The translations under genes were made by a program, and so were the position numbers. This document shows, in pieces, positions 32,833 to 42,684 of a stretch of 64,000 nt of DNA (position 1 is its first letter; every line of letters begins with the position of its first letter). The stretch comes from Cephalotus follicularis (taxonomy: Eukaryota; Streptophyta; Magnoliopsida; Oxalidales; Cephalotaceae), in assembly GCA_001972305.1 (NCBI GenBank), contig BDDD01000559.1, positions 62,001 through 126,000 of the forward strand, written 5' to 3'. The notes below the pieces were generated by a model, which was not told the DNA's origin, did no database searches, and worked only from the letters and a program-made list of their open reading frames with translations.

Positions 32833-35100
32833 TGTGACGACCCGAATTCCCTTATGTACTATTGAGTACTGTTCATGCATATATTGTACCGTATTGAACC
32901 GTATTGTATTGTACTATATTTAATTGAGGTTTTCCTATACCTATTGATATTGTATTGATTATATGCATGTATAGTCAGGATTTTGGGCTGAGTTTCGGAG
33001 AGTTGACCAAATCAACTATATAAGTCAATTCTTTCTCTCTTTTCTCACACATTTCTCATTCTTCTCCTTCTCTCTCTCTATCCTTCTCCATTTCTCTCTC
33101 TTCTGGGTAGCCTTCATCTCTCTCTTGCAGCCTGATTGCATCTCCATCAACAAGAATAGCGATTGCAAGTCGCGGGTTACCGATTGAACAAGAAAGTAGC
33201 GGGTTTTGGGCGATTTCTGCCGATCGATTGATTGGAAGCTCAACTTTGAAGCTTCGTTAAAGGTAGGACTTACCTACTTGATTGTCTATTGCTTAATTGC
33301 ATAATTGATTGAATTGAGTGATTGTATTGCATTGAATTTAAAAACTAGGGCTTTATTGATTTCCTTGATCTAACTGATCTAGGAGGATTGAAACTGAATT
33401 TTGAAGGTTGTAACAAGTTTTACTAACCTCAAATGATTGATTTTAAACATTGGTTTTCAAAGAATGGCTTTAAATTGTATTTTGGTATGAGATTGGCTGG
33501 TTTTTGTGCACAAAACTCAACCCTGCCAGCAAAGACATCGACCCCTAGCCCAAGGACATCGATGTCTTTCGCTTCAGAGTGTTGTATCTGTCATTCTACA
33601 GCAAAGACATCGATGTCTTTGAAAGACATCGACGTTTTTGAAAGACATCGACGTCCTTGCCTTGAGATGTTTTTTCCCAGGAAAGACATCGATGCCGAGC
33701 ATCGATGCGCATTCCCAGGCTATTTTTATTGAAACGCATCGACGTCTTTCTTCAAGGACATTGACGTCTTTCGGCCAGATCTCTATACAAATAGATAAAG
33801 ACATGGATGTCTTTCAAAGACATCGATGTCTTTCCACTGTTCTACAAATACGTCGACGTCTTTCACCAAGGACATCGACGCCTACTGGACTGAAAAGAGT
33901 TTTTCACTACTTTAAAGCTGGTTTTCAACTTCTTTTCACATTGCCACTTGACTGGAGCCTTACTTGAGGTGTTCAAGTGTTTGAAAATGGTTTTAATGAT
34001 TGTACTGACCGATTGACTGCTTGAGTTATGAGTGATGTGAGTCTCAGTCGGTAAGTTGGATGCACACTCCCAACCCTCCATTAGATACCGTCACTCATTG
34101 ACTTTGCTTAATGACATTGTACTGACATGATTGATTGTACTGTATGGATCCTATAGAGCGACCTTATGATTCGTGTCGGCATGTTAGGTTGTTGACTCTG
34201 TCCACCTATTTCGTCTATCGTTTCATTTATTGTATTGTATTGACCCGCTGACGAGCAGTACCGATTGATTGACAATTGATGCTCCATTGAGGGTAGCTCC
34301 TTAACGGTATCAGTAGCTTCCTCGGTTGTAGCTCATCGACATTGTATTGACCCAGCCATAGGCTGGAAGATCTATGAGTCCTAGACTTGATCAATATGGG
34401 AACCGTAGATAGATCTCCCACCTTTTTCGAAGGACTTCCTTTCGTGGGATTGATCATTGCTATTGATTGACATTGTACCGACCCGAGGTCGCATGCTCTA
34501 TAGGATATTGATTGATTGATTGGGTGTTTTATACACCGCCATTGAGTGTCTACCATTGTTTGTTTATTATAGATCATATCTGTATGCTCTGTTATGAGCC
34601 ATTGTCATACGGGTAGTCTGATCGCCAGCGTACATATGCATTTGCCATGTCATGCATTGATATTGTACACCGCACATTGTTGTTGTATAGATTGTCACCG
34701 ATATTGCACATTGTACATGCATACATGCTGCATGAGGTTTCTGCTTAGCCAGTGTGGCTAACTCCATCCTTCGGGGTGGGGCTGTGTTGTACCTTTGTGT
34801 GCGGCGTAGGTAGGGCAACAGGTAGCAACGGACCGAAGGATTGAAGATTCCATCGACCGAGGAATTCGTCTGGATCTGACAGAGTTCTTGTAATAAGTGT
34901 ATTGTAAAAGATTGGTATTGTAAATAATTGTTTTGTCTTGTACTGTAAAGATGGATTGTTGTATTGTATCTTCCGCTTCATGATATGTATTGCAAAGTTT
35001 TAAGTTTTTCCGTATTTTTATACTGCTAGTCCCGACCTTTGTATTGTTATTGGATTGAGAGTAATGCCACATGTCCGCCCTGCGGGCGCGGGGTATTACA
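32833..35100 (+). repeat. 3' LTR of the second Tekay-like element
   Basis: 2,268 bp, from TGTGACGACC to TTACA, followed by the AGAAA duplication. It is 139 bp longer than the 5' LTR, mainly because the palindromic array holds more units and a 16-bp segment near 34288 is present. It keeps the TATA box (CTATATAAGTC near 33017). Confidence 0.92.
33530..33888. repeat. Palindromic array in the 3' LTR
   Basis: The same units as in the 5' LTR, with two perfect AAAGACATCGATGTCTTT copies (33603-33620 and 33816-33833). About 109 bp (near 33810-33918) and one further unit (near 33635) are absent from the 5' LTR. Confidence 0.88.
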
Positions 35101-35300
35101 AGAAAGTCCCTATTTAATCAATCCAAAAGATTAGAGATTTCAACCGGTAATTTAAAAACTTGCATTTGGTGAATATGGATAGCCGAATTTATCGAATTTA
35201 TCAAAGTGATACGACCTGCCATAGACAGAAAACCTGTCTTCCACCCTGCAATATGAGATCTAATAGAATCAACAATATGGGAGAAATCATTAGAGATCAT

Positions 35301-36419
35301 AACATAATATTTACTAACAATAAGAAGCTAAAAAATGCATGTTTGCTTCTTCAAATGTTATCATCTGAATATAGTTTGCATCACATACAACAAATTAAAT
35401 AACATAAGATATATATATAGAGAGAGAGAGAGAGTTTATACAATTGGTGTACTTGAACGAGTTTCTAAATCTTAATTTTTTGAATAAACCCAAGGTGCTA
35501 CATATATGGTGATCAAAGCAAGAGCTGGAGTTTGATCTACAACACTCTGCAACATAAAGTACTGACCATTGGATCTCACTTGTTTTTAAAAAAAAAAAAC
35601 TCAGATCCAACGGTCAACACCTTATGTCTTAGAATGCTGCAGAATATCCAAATCCGAGTTTGATGAAATATGATATGAGGTGATATGGATAAAGCTAATG
35701 TCACTACAAAAAATACACTTACCTCATGGTTAAAAACTTTTATCTGACACAATGTCCATTATAATTAGTTTTTGTCACTTGATGATGATGAATAAAAAAA
35801 GAAAAAATAATTAACTGAATAACAAAAATAAACAGAATAATTACTAAAAAAACAGCATTAAAAGTAATAATTAAGCGGACGAACAATATAATAAACCGCG
35901 ATTGACAATGGAACAAAATAACAAACAAAAGAAAGCAGAAATTAATAGATAAATAAATCAAACCAAAACAAAGAGATTAAAACGAAATAACTAAAAAATA
36001 ATATAATTAACTAATCGATGACAACCAAGAATAAAGATACGACTATGGAGCTAAATTAAATTTGATAAGAAAAATTAATACGAAAAAGTGGGAATATACT
36101 TGTGTATGTACTTCTCTTCAGTTTGGTCTGCAATCCAATGTAAAGGATAAATTCAAGGTGAAAAAGAAAAAGAAAAAACAAGAGCATAATATACAGAATT
36201 TGAAAAGGTAATAACACGGTAAAAAAAGAAGGGAATTTACAAAATAACACCAAATTTGTAAAAATTGGCAAACAAACCACAAGCCACTACTCATGCACTT
36301 TCAAACAAACAAACAAACACAAAGACTCTTGGATTGCAAAACAAATGACATCTCATGCTTGGGAATTAAAGTCAATAAACATTGATTTGTATTCTTATAA
36401 TATATGTATTGTTACCTTG
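35301..36419. other. Intergenic with a small hairpin MITE-like unit
   Basis: No gene is recognised. A GA repeat follows an AT repeat at about 35410-35435. An imperfect inverted repeat spans about 35540-35635: CTGACCATTGGATCTCAC pairs with the complement of GATCCAACGGTCAACA around an A12 stretch. TCACTACAAAAAATAC at about 35701 resembles a CACTA-type terminus, without a partner. Confidence 0.5.
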
Positions 36420-36892
36420 TGATGGAGGAAAAATATGTTTATAAAAATAAGGATACGTGTCCATAGTAGACTTGACCAGTTGTCCAAGAGGGATTACCAG
36501 CTTTACAGACAGGCCGTGCCGAGGAGAACACACATGACAAAGAATGCCCTTCTCGGACCAAGAGCCGAGGTTCATTATTTTTTGAGGACAACACACTGAG
36601 ACCACAAGTCCGAGGACACTCCTCGGACTTGAAGGCAGAAGACCATATTCACGGTGTAAGGGCCGAGGACTCCCTCGGCCCGAAGTATCTATCTGGCGGA
36701 GAACAGGAGATACGCTCTCCTACACACAAAAACTGAGGACCTCCTCCTCAGACGTACTCACACTTGTCTCATCCTCGGAACCATAGCAGAGACTCGCTTT
36801 CCTTTATGGCAATGCAAACAGAGGACTTAAACCTTATCTACGGGATAAGGAGATAATCTTCAGCAGATTTGTTGGGATTCATACTTATCCAA
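36420..36892 (+). repeat. Truncated 5' LTR of the first Tat element
   Basis: Corresponds to the first 473 bp of the 880-bp 3' LTR. It contains an 11-bp perfect hairpin AAGTCCGAGGA...TCCTCGGACTT (about 36607) and a 9-bp hairpin GGGCCGAGG...CCTCGGCCC (about 36659). LTR sequence ends at CTTATCCAA and gag-region sequence follows. Confidence 0.88.
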
Positions 36893-37016
36893 TTCACGAA
36901 ATGCTCCCGAGAGAAGAGAGAAGAGAAAGGAGAGGTCGGACCTGTCGAAGGGAGACCTCAGGCATAAGCTTTCTAGGCGAGAAGGCACATCCAGGGGTGG
37001 AGCACCAATACTATCC

Positions 37017-38990
37017 TATAATACCTTTGCTCCCCTCCTGGATACACGTACAAAGATACTCACAGTGGAACAAGATAAGGTCCCTTTCCAGTGGCCCGAG
37101 AAGATGAGGGCCCCGGCAGAGAATAGAAGTGTAGAGAAGTACTGCCGTTACCATCGTGACCATGGCCACGATACAGAGGAGTGCAGGCAGCTAAAAAATC
37201 AGATTGAGGATCTGATTAGGAAGGGACATTTGCGCAAGTATGTTGATAGAGATGCTCCTCAAGGAAGAAGAGATCAGAGAAGAGAAGAGGCTCCTCGGCA
37301 GCAGGAGGAGCAACAACAACAACAACCCAGAGGTGTTATCCACACCATCTCTGGGGGGGTCGCGTCTGGGGGCGACGATTCAAATGCAAGGAAAGCCTAT
37401 GGGAGACAGTCCCTTGCTGTACAATAAGTTCCTCACAGCAAAAGGCTTAGAACTGGAGGAGATAAGGAGGTAATATCCTTCTCGGAGGCGGACTATGAGG
37501 GAGTACGTCTTCCTCACGATGATCCAGTGGTGGTTACCCTTCTGGTAGAGCTCTTTACCATGAAGAGGATTCTTATTGATAATGGCAGCTCGGCTGATAT
37601 CTTATACAAGCACGCATTTGATCAGCTGAGGATACCAGTCGACCAGTTGAAGCCAGTTAAAACCCCACTGGTTGGTTTTGCAGGTGAGACGATCCATCCT
37701 CTGGGATCAATCAACCTGTTCGTGGTTGCAGGAACGGCCCCACGTCAGACTCAGGTAGAGATGACGTTCCTGGTAGTGGACACCCCAAGCCCTTACAATG
37801 CAATAATAGGGCGACCGGGTCTGAATTTGTTGGAAGCCATAGTGTCTACAAGGCACTTATTGATGAAGTTCCTCACAAGGTTTGGTGTGGGGGAAGTCAG
37901 AGGAGATCAAGAGGTGGCGAGGAGATGTTACAAAACAGCCATCACTGATAAGGGTAAAGGCAAGGTCCTAACCATAGCAAATGTGGAGCTCAGAGGAGAC
38001 CTGGAACCTGAGCGTCCACAACCAGTAGAAGATGTTCTCCAAGTGCCCGTAGAAGAGGGCAATGATGAAAAAGTACTTCAAGTTGGCTCACAACTTGGAG
38101 AGGCGGAGAAGGAGGAGTTAATAACATTCCTCCGTGATAATAAGGATGTGTTTGCATGGTCGGCGGAGGAGGTCCCTGGTATCAGTTCAGAAATAATGGT
38201 TCACATGCTGAGTGTGGATCCAGCCAGACCTCCCATTAGGCAAAAGAAGAGGAACTTTGCCCCTGAGAGGCAACAAGCAATAGCCGAGGAGGTGAGCAAA
38301 TTGTTACAGGCAGGCTTTATCCGAGAAGTGCACTAATCGGACTGGCTAGCAAATCCTGTGTTAGTCAAAAAAACTAATGGCAAGTGGAGGATGTGCATAG
38401 ACTTCACAGACCTCAACAAGGCCTGCCCAAAGGATAACTTCCCTCTCCCGAAGATAGATCAGCTGGTGGATGCGACCTCGGGCTATAGACTATTAAGCTT
38501 CTTGGATGCCTATTCGGGGTACAACCAAATCCCCATGCACAGGCCTGATGAGGAGAAGACAGCATTCATAACTGACCGAGGAATGTATTGCTACAAGGTT
38601 ATGCCCTTTGGCTTGAAGAATGCAGGGGCTACCTACCAGCGTCTGGTGAACAAGATTTTTGAACCTCAGATTGGGAAGAATATGGAGGTGTACATAGACG
38701 ACATGCTCGTCAAGACTCCGGCCAGAAGCCCTCATGTGAAAGACTTGGAGGAGACATTTGAAGTATTGAGGGGGTATAATATGAAGCTCAATCCGTCCAA
38801 GTGTACATTTGGGGTCACCTCGGGCAAGTTCCTCGGATTCATGGTCTCTAGCAGAGGAATAGAGGCCAATCCAGAGAAGATCTCGGCGATACAGAGCATG
38901 AGGCCACCTCAAACCATCAGGGATGTGCAGAGATTAAATGGGAAGATTGCTGCCCTAAGCAGGTTTGTCTCCAAGTCGGCAGAGAAAGAC
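37017..38990 (+). pseudogene. gag end, protease and RT of the first Tat element
   Basis: One frame, with stops at TAA 37425-37427 and TAA 38334-38336. It begins in late gag (WPEKMRAPAENRS), then the Tat-type zinc motif KYCRYHRDHGHDTEECRQL and an Arg/Gln-rich stretch. Protease has LIDNGSSADILY (about 37570), again D-N-G rather than the common D-S/T-G, and IIGRPGLN. RT has NPVLVKKTNGKWRMCIDF, FLDAYSGYNQIP (about 38500) and the catalytic VYIDDMLVKT (about 38690). It breaks off after LSRFVSKSAEK, where RNase H should begin, at a deletion junction. The part kept is enough to place the element in the Tat/Ogre/Retand group. Confidence 0.88.
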
Positions 38991-39543
38991 TGAGACACTG
39001 TCAAATTAAAGTACTCTCAAAGGTGAAGGGTCCTACGGGGACTATCAAGCTTTAGTGACCTCGCCCACCAAAGGTTAGTGATTTGTGCTAAGTTAAAAGT
39101 TCCAAGGAACTATCATTACACATGTGGGATCAATTAAGTCCGAGAATGCAAGGGCCTGTTCTTTTTTACTCAAGCCTTTTTGGAGTTATTTGCTTATTTA
39201 TGCAAGAAATTCGAGGACACAACAAGTATAAAATTCCTAAGGGAGTTGTCAATTGAAGATCAAGTCCGAGAAGGCAAAGCCTCCTTTACTTATATTTTTG
39301 TTAAAGTTACTTAAGTTCTTTTGAAGTTAAGTGTTCACTTATGTGAGAAGTCCGAGATTACCATGAAGACAGAAATTCCTGAGGGAGTTATTAACAAGTT
39401 CAAGCATGCAGAGATCAACAACCACAACACTTAGCAGAAAAATTTAAATGCAAGAGAATGAGAAAAAAACTCCTTTCATTAATGTTGAGAAGAGATTACA
39501 AGGAGAAGGAAGCCAAAAGCTATTACAAGATAAAAACAAAAAA
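38991..39543. other. Tat-element noncoding region between pol and the antisense gene
   Basis: No coding frame. It matches about 59738-60345 of the second Tat element (for example the GTGAAGGGTCCTACGGGG stretch), with indels, so it is part of the element and not host DNA. Confidence 0.75.
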
Positions 39544-41397
39544 CTAGGCCTGAGGAGCTTCATCGTGCTCTGAAGGAGGATCTTCAAGAGGGGCAGGAGG
39601 AAAAAAGGCCGCAGTAGAAGGCAGAGGAGGACTTCCAACCCCAGCAAAAATGTCCTCGACAGCAGAGGAAGAAGGAATAACAGGAGGATCCAAGACAGGT
39701 TCCGAGGAGGCAGCAGTAGGATCCTCAGCAAGAATGACTACTTCTGGAGAAGTAGGAGTTGCCGTCTCGCCCACAGGGGCAGCCGAGGTCTCTTGAGCCA
39801 ACCTCTGACGGACCCTGTCCTATACCTCATCAATCCCCTCAGGATAGAAGTCAAATGCATCTGCAGAGGGGCAGTACACCACTTCATCCAAGGGAAGATC
39901 AGGCGTCAGAGAAGCGACCCAGTTCCGACAGGCATAGAAGCCTCGGCGAAAGTACTCGGCCGATTCCTCAAAAACTGCCTCATCGAACTCCTCGGAGCCC
40001 TTGAAATCCTCCACGGTGGACCTCAGCAACCCCTTGAACTCTTCCGAATCCTTGAAGTCGGCCACGGCCTGATGTTGGACCCTCTTCAATTGCTCCTCAT
40101 CTTTCCTCTGCTGCCTCGCAAGCTTGGCCCCCAGGTCATAATTTTTCTCCTCGGCCATTTTCAGTTTGGCCGCCAGCCTCCTATTCTCGGGCCTCTCCTC
40201 CTCCAGGTCTTCGGCTGCCTGTTTCTTCTCCTCGGCCAGGGACTCCTGAGCCTTTAGAACCTCATTCAGCTGGGCTTGGGCCGAGCGAGCAGTTTCTTCA
40301 AGGGTGGCCATGCTCGACCTCAGTTCTCGGTCCCTGGCCACAACTGCAGAGAAGTTGTCCACAAGCAGCTGGGTGTCGTTCAGTGACTATCAGAGAAATA
40401 AAAAAGTGTTAGACATTATAAAGAACTAAAGTGCAAGAAAAAGCAAGGTGACTAAGGATGAGATCATTTACCCTCAGATGCCTCTTCAGACAAATAGTTG
40501 CCAAGTCTTCATTGGTCCATCTCTGCCTCGCCTCCAACTCCTGGGGCAAGAAGACCAGCCGGCTGAGTCTTTGAGGGACTCCAGGACCGTTCAAGTTCAA
40601 GTTCTCAACCTTCATCCCATCAAACCCATCAAGCAGTTGGTCTACCGTCAGAGATGGGGGAAGGATTATAGGATCCTGGGAACTAGATCTGAGGGCAGCC
40701 ACGTCCTCAACTTCCCGGACCTTCTCAGATCCTTCCACGGCCTTGCCCTTTCTGCTCCTCTTTGTCAGAGAAGCTCGTTCAGAGGAGGGGGCGTGGTCGG
40801 CCGGCCTCTTGTGGGTCTCCTTCCTCTTCTCGGTCACAGCAACCGGAACCCCGGCAGAGGGAGGAGGAGGAGGGGTCTTGGTCGGAGCCCTCGTCTTCTC
40901 GACCGTGGGAGTTTTGGCCTTGGGCTGAGCCCCAGTAGAAGTAGAGGCTTTCCTCCTATCAGTGGACCTGATAATTGAAGATAGATCTCGGCGAGGACCC
41001 ATTGCTGAAAAAAGACAAGAGAATCAGGGTCAGAGATCAAGAAATGCCAGTGTTAATAAAAGCAGAATTAATGGAAGAGACAGAGAAGACAAAGATGTTA
41101 TACAAGTTTGCTCAGACACTAGGGGCGGAGGACTATCCTGCTCTTCCTCGCCCTCTGATTCTTCCTCCTCGGATCCGTCCGAGGAGGACCCATGTTCAAG
41201 AGGAAATCACAGAAAGAAGAAAACAATCTGGGAAAACAAGAAAGTGGGTAGAAACTTACCAAAAGTTTTTGATTCGAAGAGTTGAAGAAGAAGAAGATTG
41301 AAGACACTGCAGACTCAAAAAGCTCTCAAAAAGCACTGTGAATTTAGAAGTTTGAAGAAGCGAAAGTTGTATTGTGTGAAGAACAAAAGGTTTTATA
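39544..41397 (-). pseudogene. Antisense spliced gene of the Tat element (copy 1)
   Basis: On the minus strand a TATA box (CCTATAAAA, plus 41391-41399) precedes a noncoding first exon. This ends TTTTG|GTAAGTTT near 41260. An acceptor TTTTTTCAG lies two bases before the ATG at 41002. Exon 2 (41002-40472) is exactly 177 codons. An 85-bp GT-AG intron (40471-40387) follows in phase 0, and exon 3 starts at 40386 in frame. The protein is basic and Pro/Ser-rich at first (DLSSIIRSTDRRK, RKETHKRPAD), then a long Ala/Glu/Lys coiled coil (about residues 185-290), then AVFEESAEYFRRGFYACRNW. A TAG at 39820-39822 truncates it at 365 residues; the frame otherwise runs to 39544. No known function; extra ORFs at this site are typical of Tat elements. 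Confidence 0.75.
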
Positions 41398-41790
41398 GGC
41401 CCTTTCCTCGGATCCTGGCCCTCCACCTCGCATAAGATCCAACGGTGGGAAGACAGATGGTCAAATCAGGCACGGGAAACGAAAAGGCAGAGGCGGGAAT
41501 TGCTCTGTGTATGCCACGTGTCAAGCGTATTCAATACGCAACTTCAATGATAGGCATAACGGTTCAATACTCGAGGCCTGTTGATAGGATTGAAGGCAGA
41601 TCAAAGGTCAAGCGCTAGTTCTCGGACCAAGCAGACTATATCATGTATCGGAGGAGCAACGAAGGCAATGTTCTCGTCCTCAGCTCATTTTTATAAGGAG
41701 GAGCTATCAAGAAATATTGCAGAGGAGTCTTGCATGGGCCACGGCTCTCAACTCTGGTCCTCCTCCTCTGACCAAGCTCAGAGAACAAGG

Positions 41791-41804
41791 ACCAGGGGGG
41801 CATA
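41791..41804 (+). promoter_or_regulatory. Polypurine tract of the first Tat element
   Basis: ACCAGGGGGGCATA directly before the LTR start TGATGGAG; the identical sequence stands before the LTR at 62581. Confidence 0.85.
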
Positions 41805-42684
41805 TGATGGAGTAAAAATATGTTTGTAAAAACAAGGACACGTGTTCATAGTAGACTTGACCAGTTGTCCAAGAGGGATTACCAGCTTTACAGACAGGCC
41901 GTGCCGAGGAGCACACACATGACAAAGAATGCCCTTCTCGGACCAAGAGCCGAGGTTCATTATTTTTTGAGGACAACACACTGAGACCATAAGTCCGAGG
42001 ACACTCCTCGGACTTGAAGGCAGAAGACCATATTCACGGTGTAAGGGCCGAGGACTCCCTCTGCCCGAAGTATCTATCTGGCGGAGAACAGGAGATACGC
42101 TCTCCTACACACAAAAACTGAGGACTTCCTCCTCGGACGTACTCACACTTGTCTCATCCTCGGAACCATAGCAGAGACTCGCTTTCCTTTATGGCAATGC
42201 AAACAGAGGACTTAAACCTTATCTACGGGATAAGGAGATAATCTTCAGCAGATTTGTTGGGATTCATACTTATCCAAACAAGGAGATTGAGTCACAATCA
42301 ACTACAACAAAGGAAAACAGCGACATTACAAGCGGAGATAAGGGAATGTCCGAGATCCTCGGCATTTCCTAGGGGATAATGATCACATCCGATTTACACG
42401 ATCAATCAGTTACAAAACTCCACTATAAATACAAGTTCAACACACTGAACAAATGTCAGCAATTTTTACATTCAAGAGAGTATAATATTTCATCTGCACT
42501 TGACTAACTTGAGCGTCGGAGTGTCCCCGGGAGAACAACCTCCTGGACCTTCACCATTGTTGTTACTTTGTGCAGGTGTCCGAGATCACATTCTTCCTCC
42601 AGGCATCCTTTGGCTAGCGTTTCTCTTAACAAATAAAAGTCCTCCACGTAGGATACTGTTGAGAGAAGGATAACTGTATCAACA
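41805..42684 (+). repeat. 3' LTR of the first Tat element
   Basis: 880 bp, from TGATGGAG to TATCAACA. A TATA box (ACTATAAATAC) lies at about 42422. Followed by the CCTTG duplication. Confidence 0.92.

Larger units (their letters stand above)
25977..35100 (+). mobile_element. Complete Tekay-like chromovirus (9.1 kb) inserted in a LINE
   Basis: LTRs of 2,129 and 2,268 bp start TGTGA and end TTACA. The flanks are the perfect duplication AGAAA (25972-25976 and 35101-35105), and the LINE reading resumes across it. The iMet-type primer-binding site is at 28109, and the purine tract AAGGAGGGGAGAA ends at 32832. Gag-pol has an early TAG, an internal deletion with frameshift in RT and several later stops, so it is defective. 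The two LTRs differ by substitutions and by copy number of a palindromic repeat, so the insertion is older than the Tat copy at 56921. Confidence 0.93.
23943..35300 (-). pseudogene. 5'-truncated LINE ORF2, interrupted by two insertions
   Basis: Read on the minus strand from 35300. The end of the RT domain (SHIVDSIRSHIAGWKTGFLSMAGRITLINSI) continues to 35106, then resumes at 25976 after the Tekay-like insertion with a HLVN*NDITKPKAEGGLGIK block. Next come PKLCWRFLKKPYLFW (25692-25886), an RT zinc-binding segment (FSPFHRIWSLKVIPGVKTFLWLTARDRLPT, about 25270-25380) and, past the Cassandra-type insert, an RNase H-like domain (LAELWGLRDGLDIAIQRG, HKEANKCADLM; 24110-24350). Several stops are present. 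A T run at about 23944 on the plus strand is the probable poly(A) end. The 5' half with endonuclease is absent. No target duplication could be fixed. Confidence 0.85.
36420..42684 (+). mobile_element. Tat-lineage Ty3/gypsy element, internally deleted
   Basis: Flanked by the perfect duplication CCTTG (36415-36419 and 42685-42689). The 3' LTR (41805-42684, 880 bp) is complete. The 5' LTR is cut at 36892 after 473 bp and joins straight to gag, so U5 and the primer-binding site are lost. Retained: the end of gag, protease and RT. RNase H and integrase are missing, because RT runs at about 38990 into noncoding sequence also present near 59740. An antisense gene precedes the purine tract (ACCAGGGGGGCATA). 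The paired LTR segments differ at about ten sites in 473 bp, so this copy is older than the one at 56921. Confidence 0.9.

Noticed and set aside
23943-35400. Target-site duplication of the LINE
   Set aside because: Candidate AATAAG matches near both ends are too short and ambiguous in AT-rich sequence.
35701-35720. CACTA transposon 5' end (TCACTACAAAAAATAC)
   Set aside because: No matching right end, subterminal repeats or 3-bp duplication nearby; it does not pair with the terminus at 7668, which lies 28 kb away across other complete elements.
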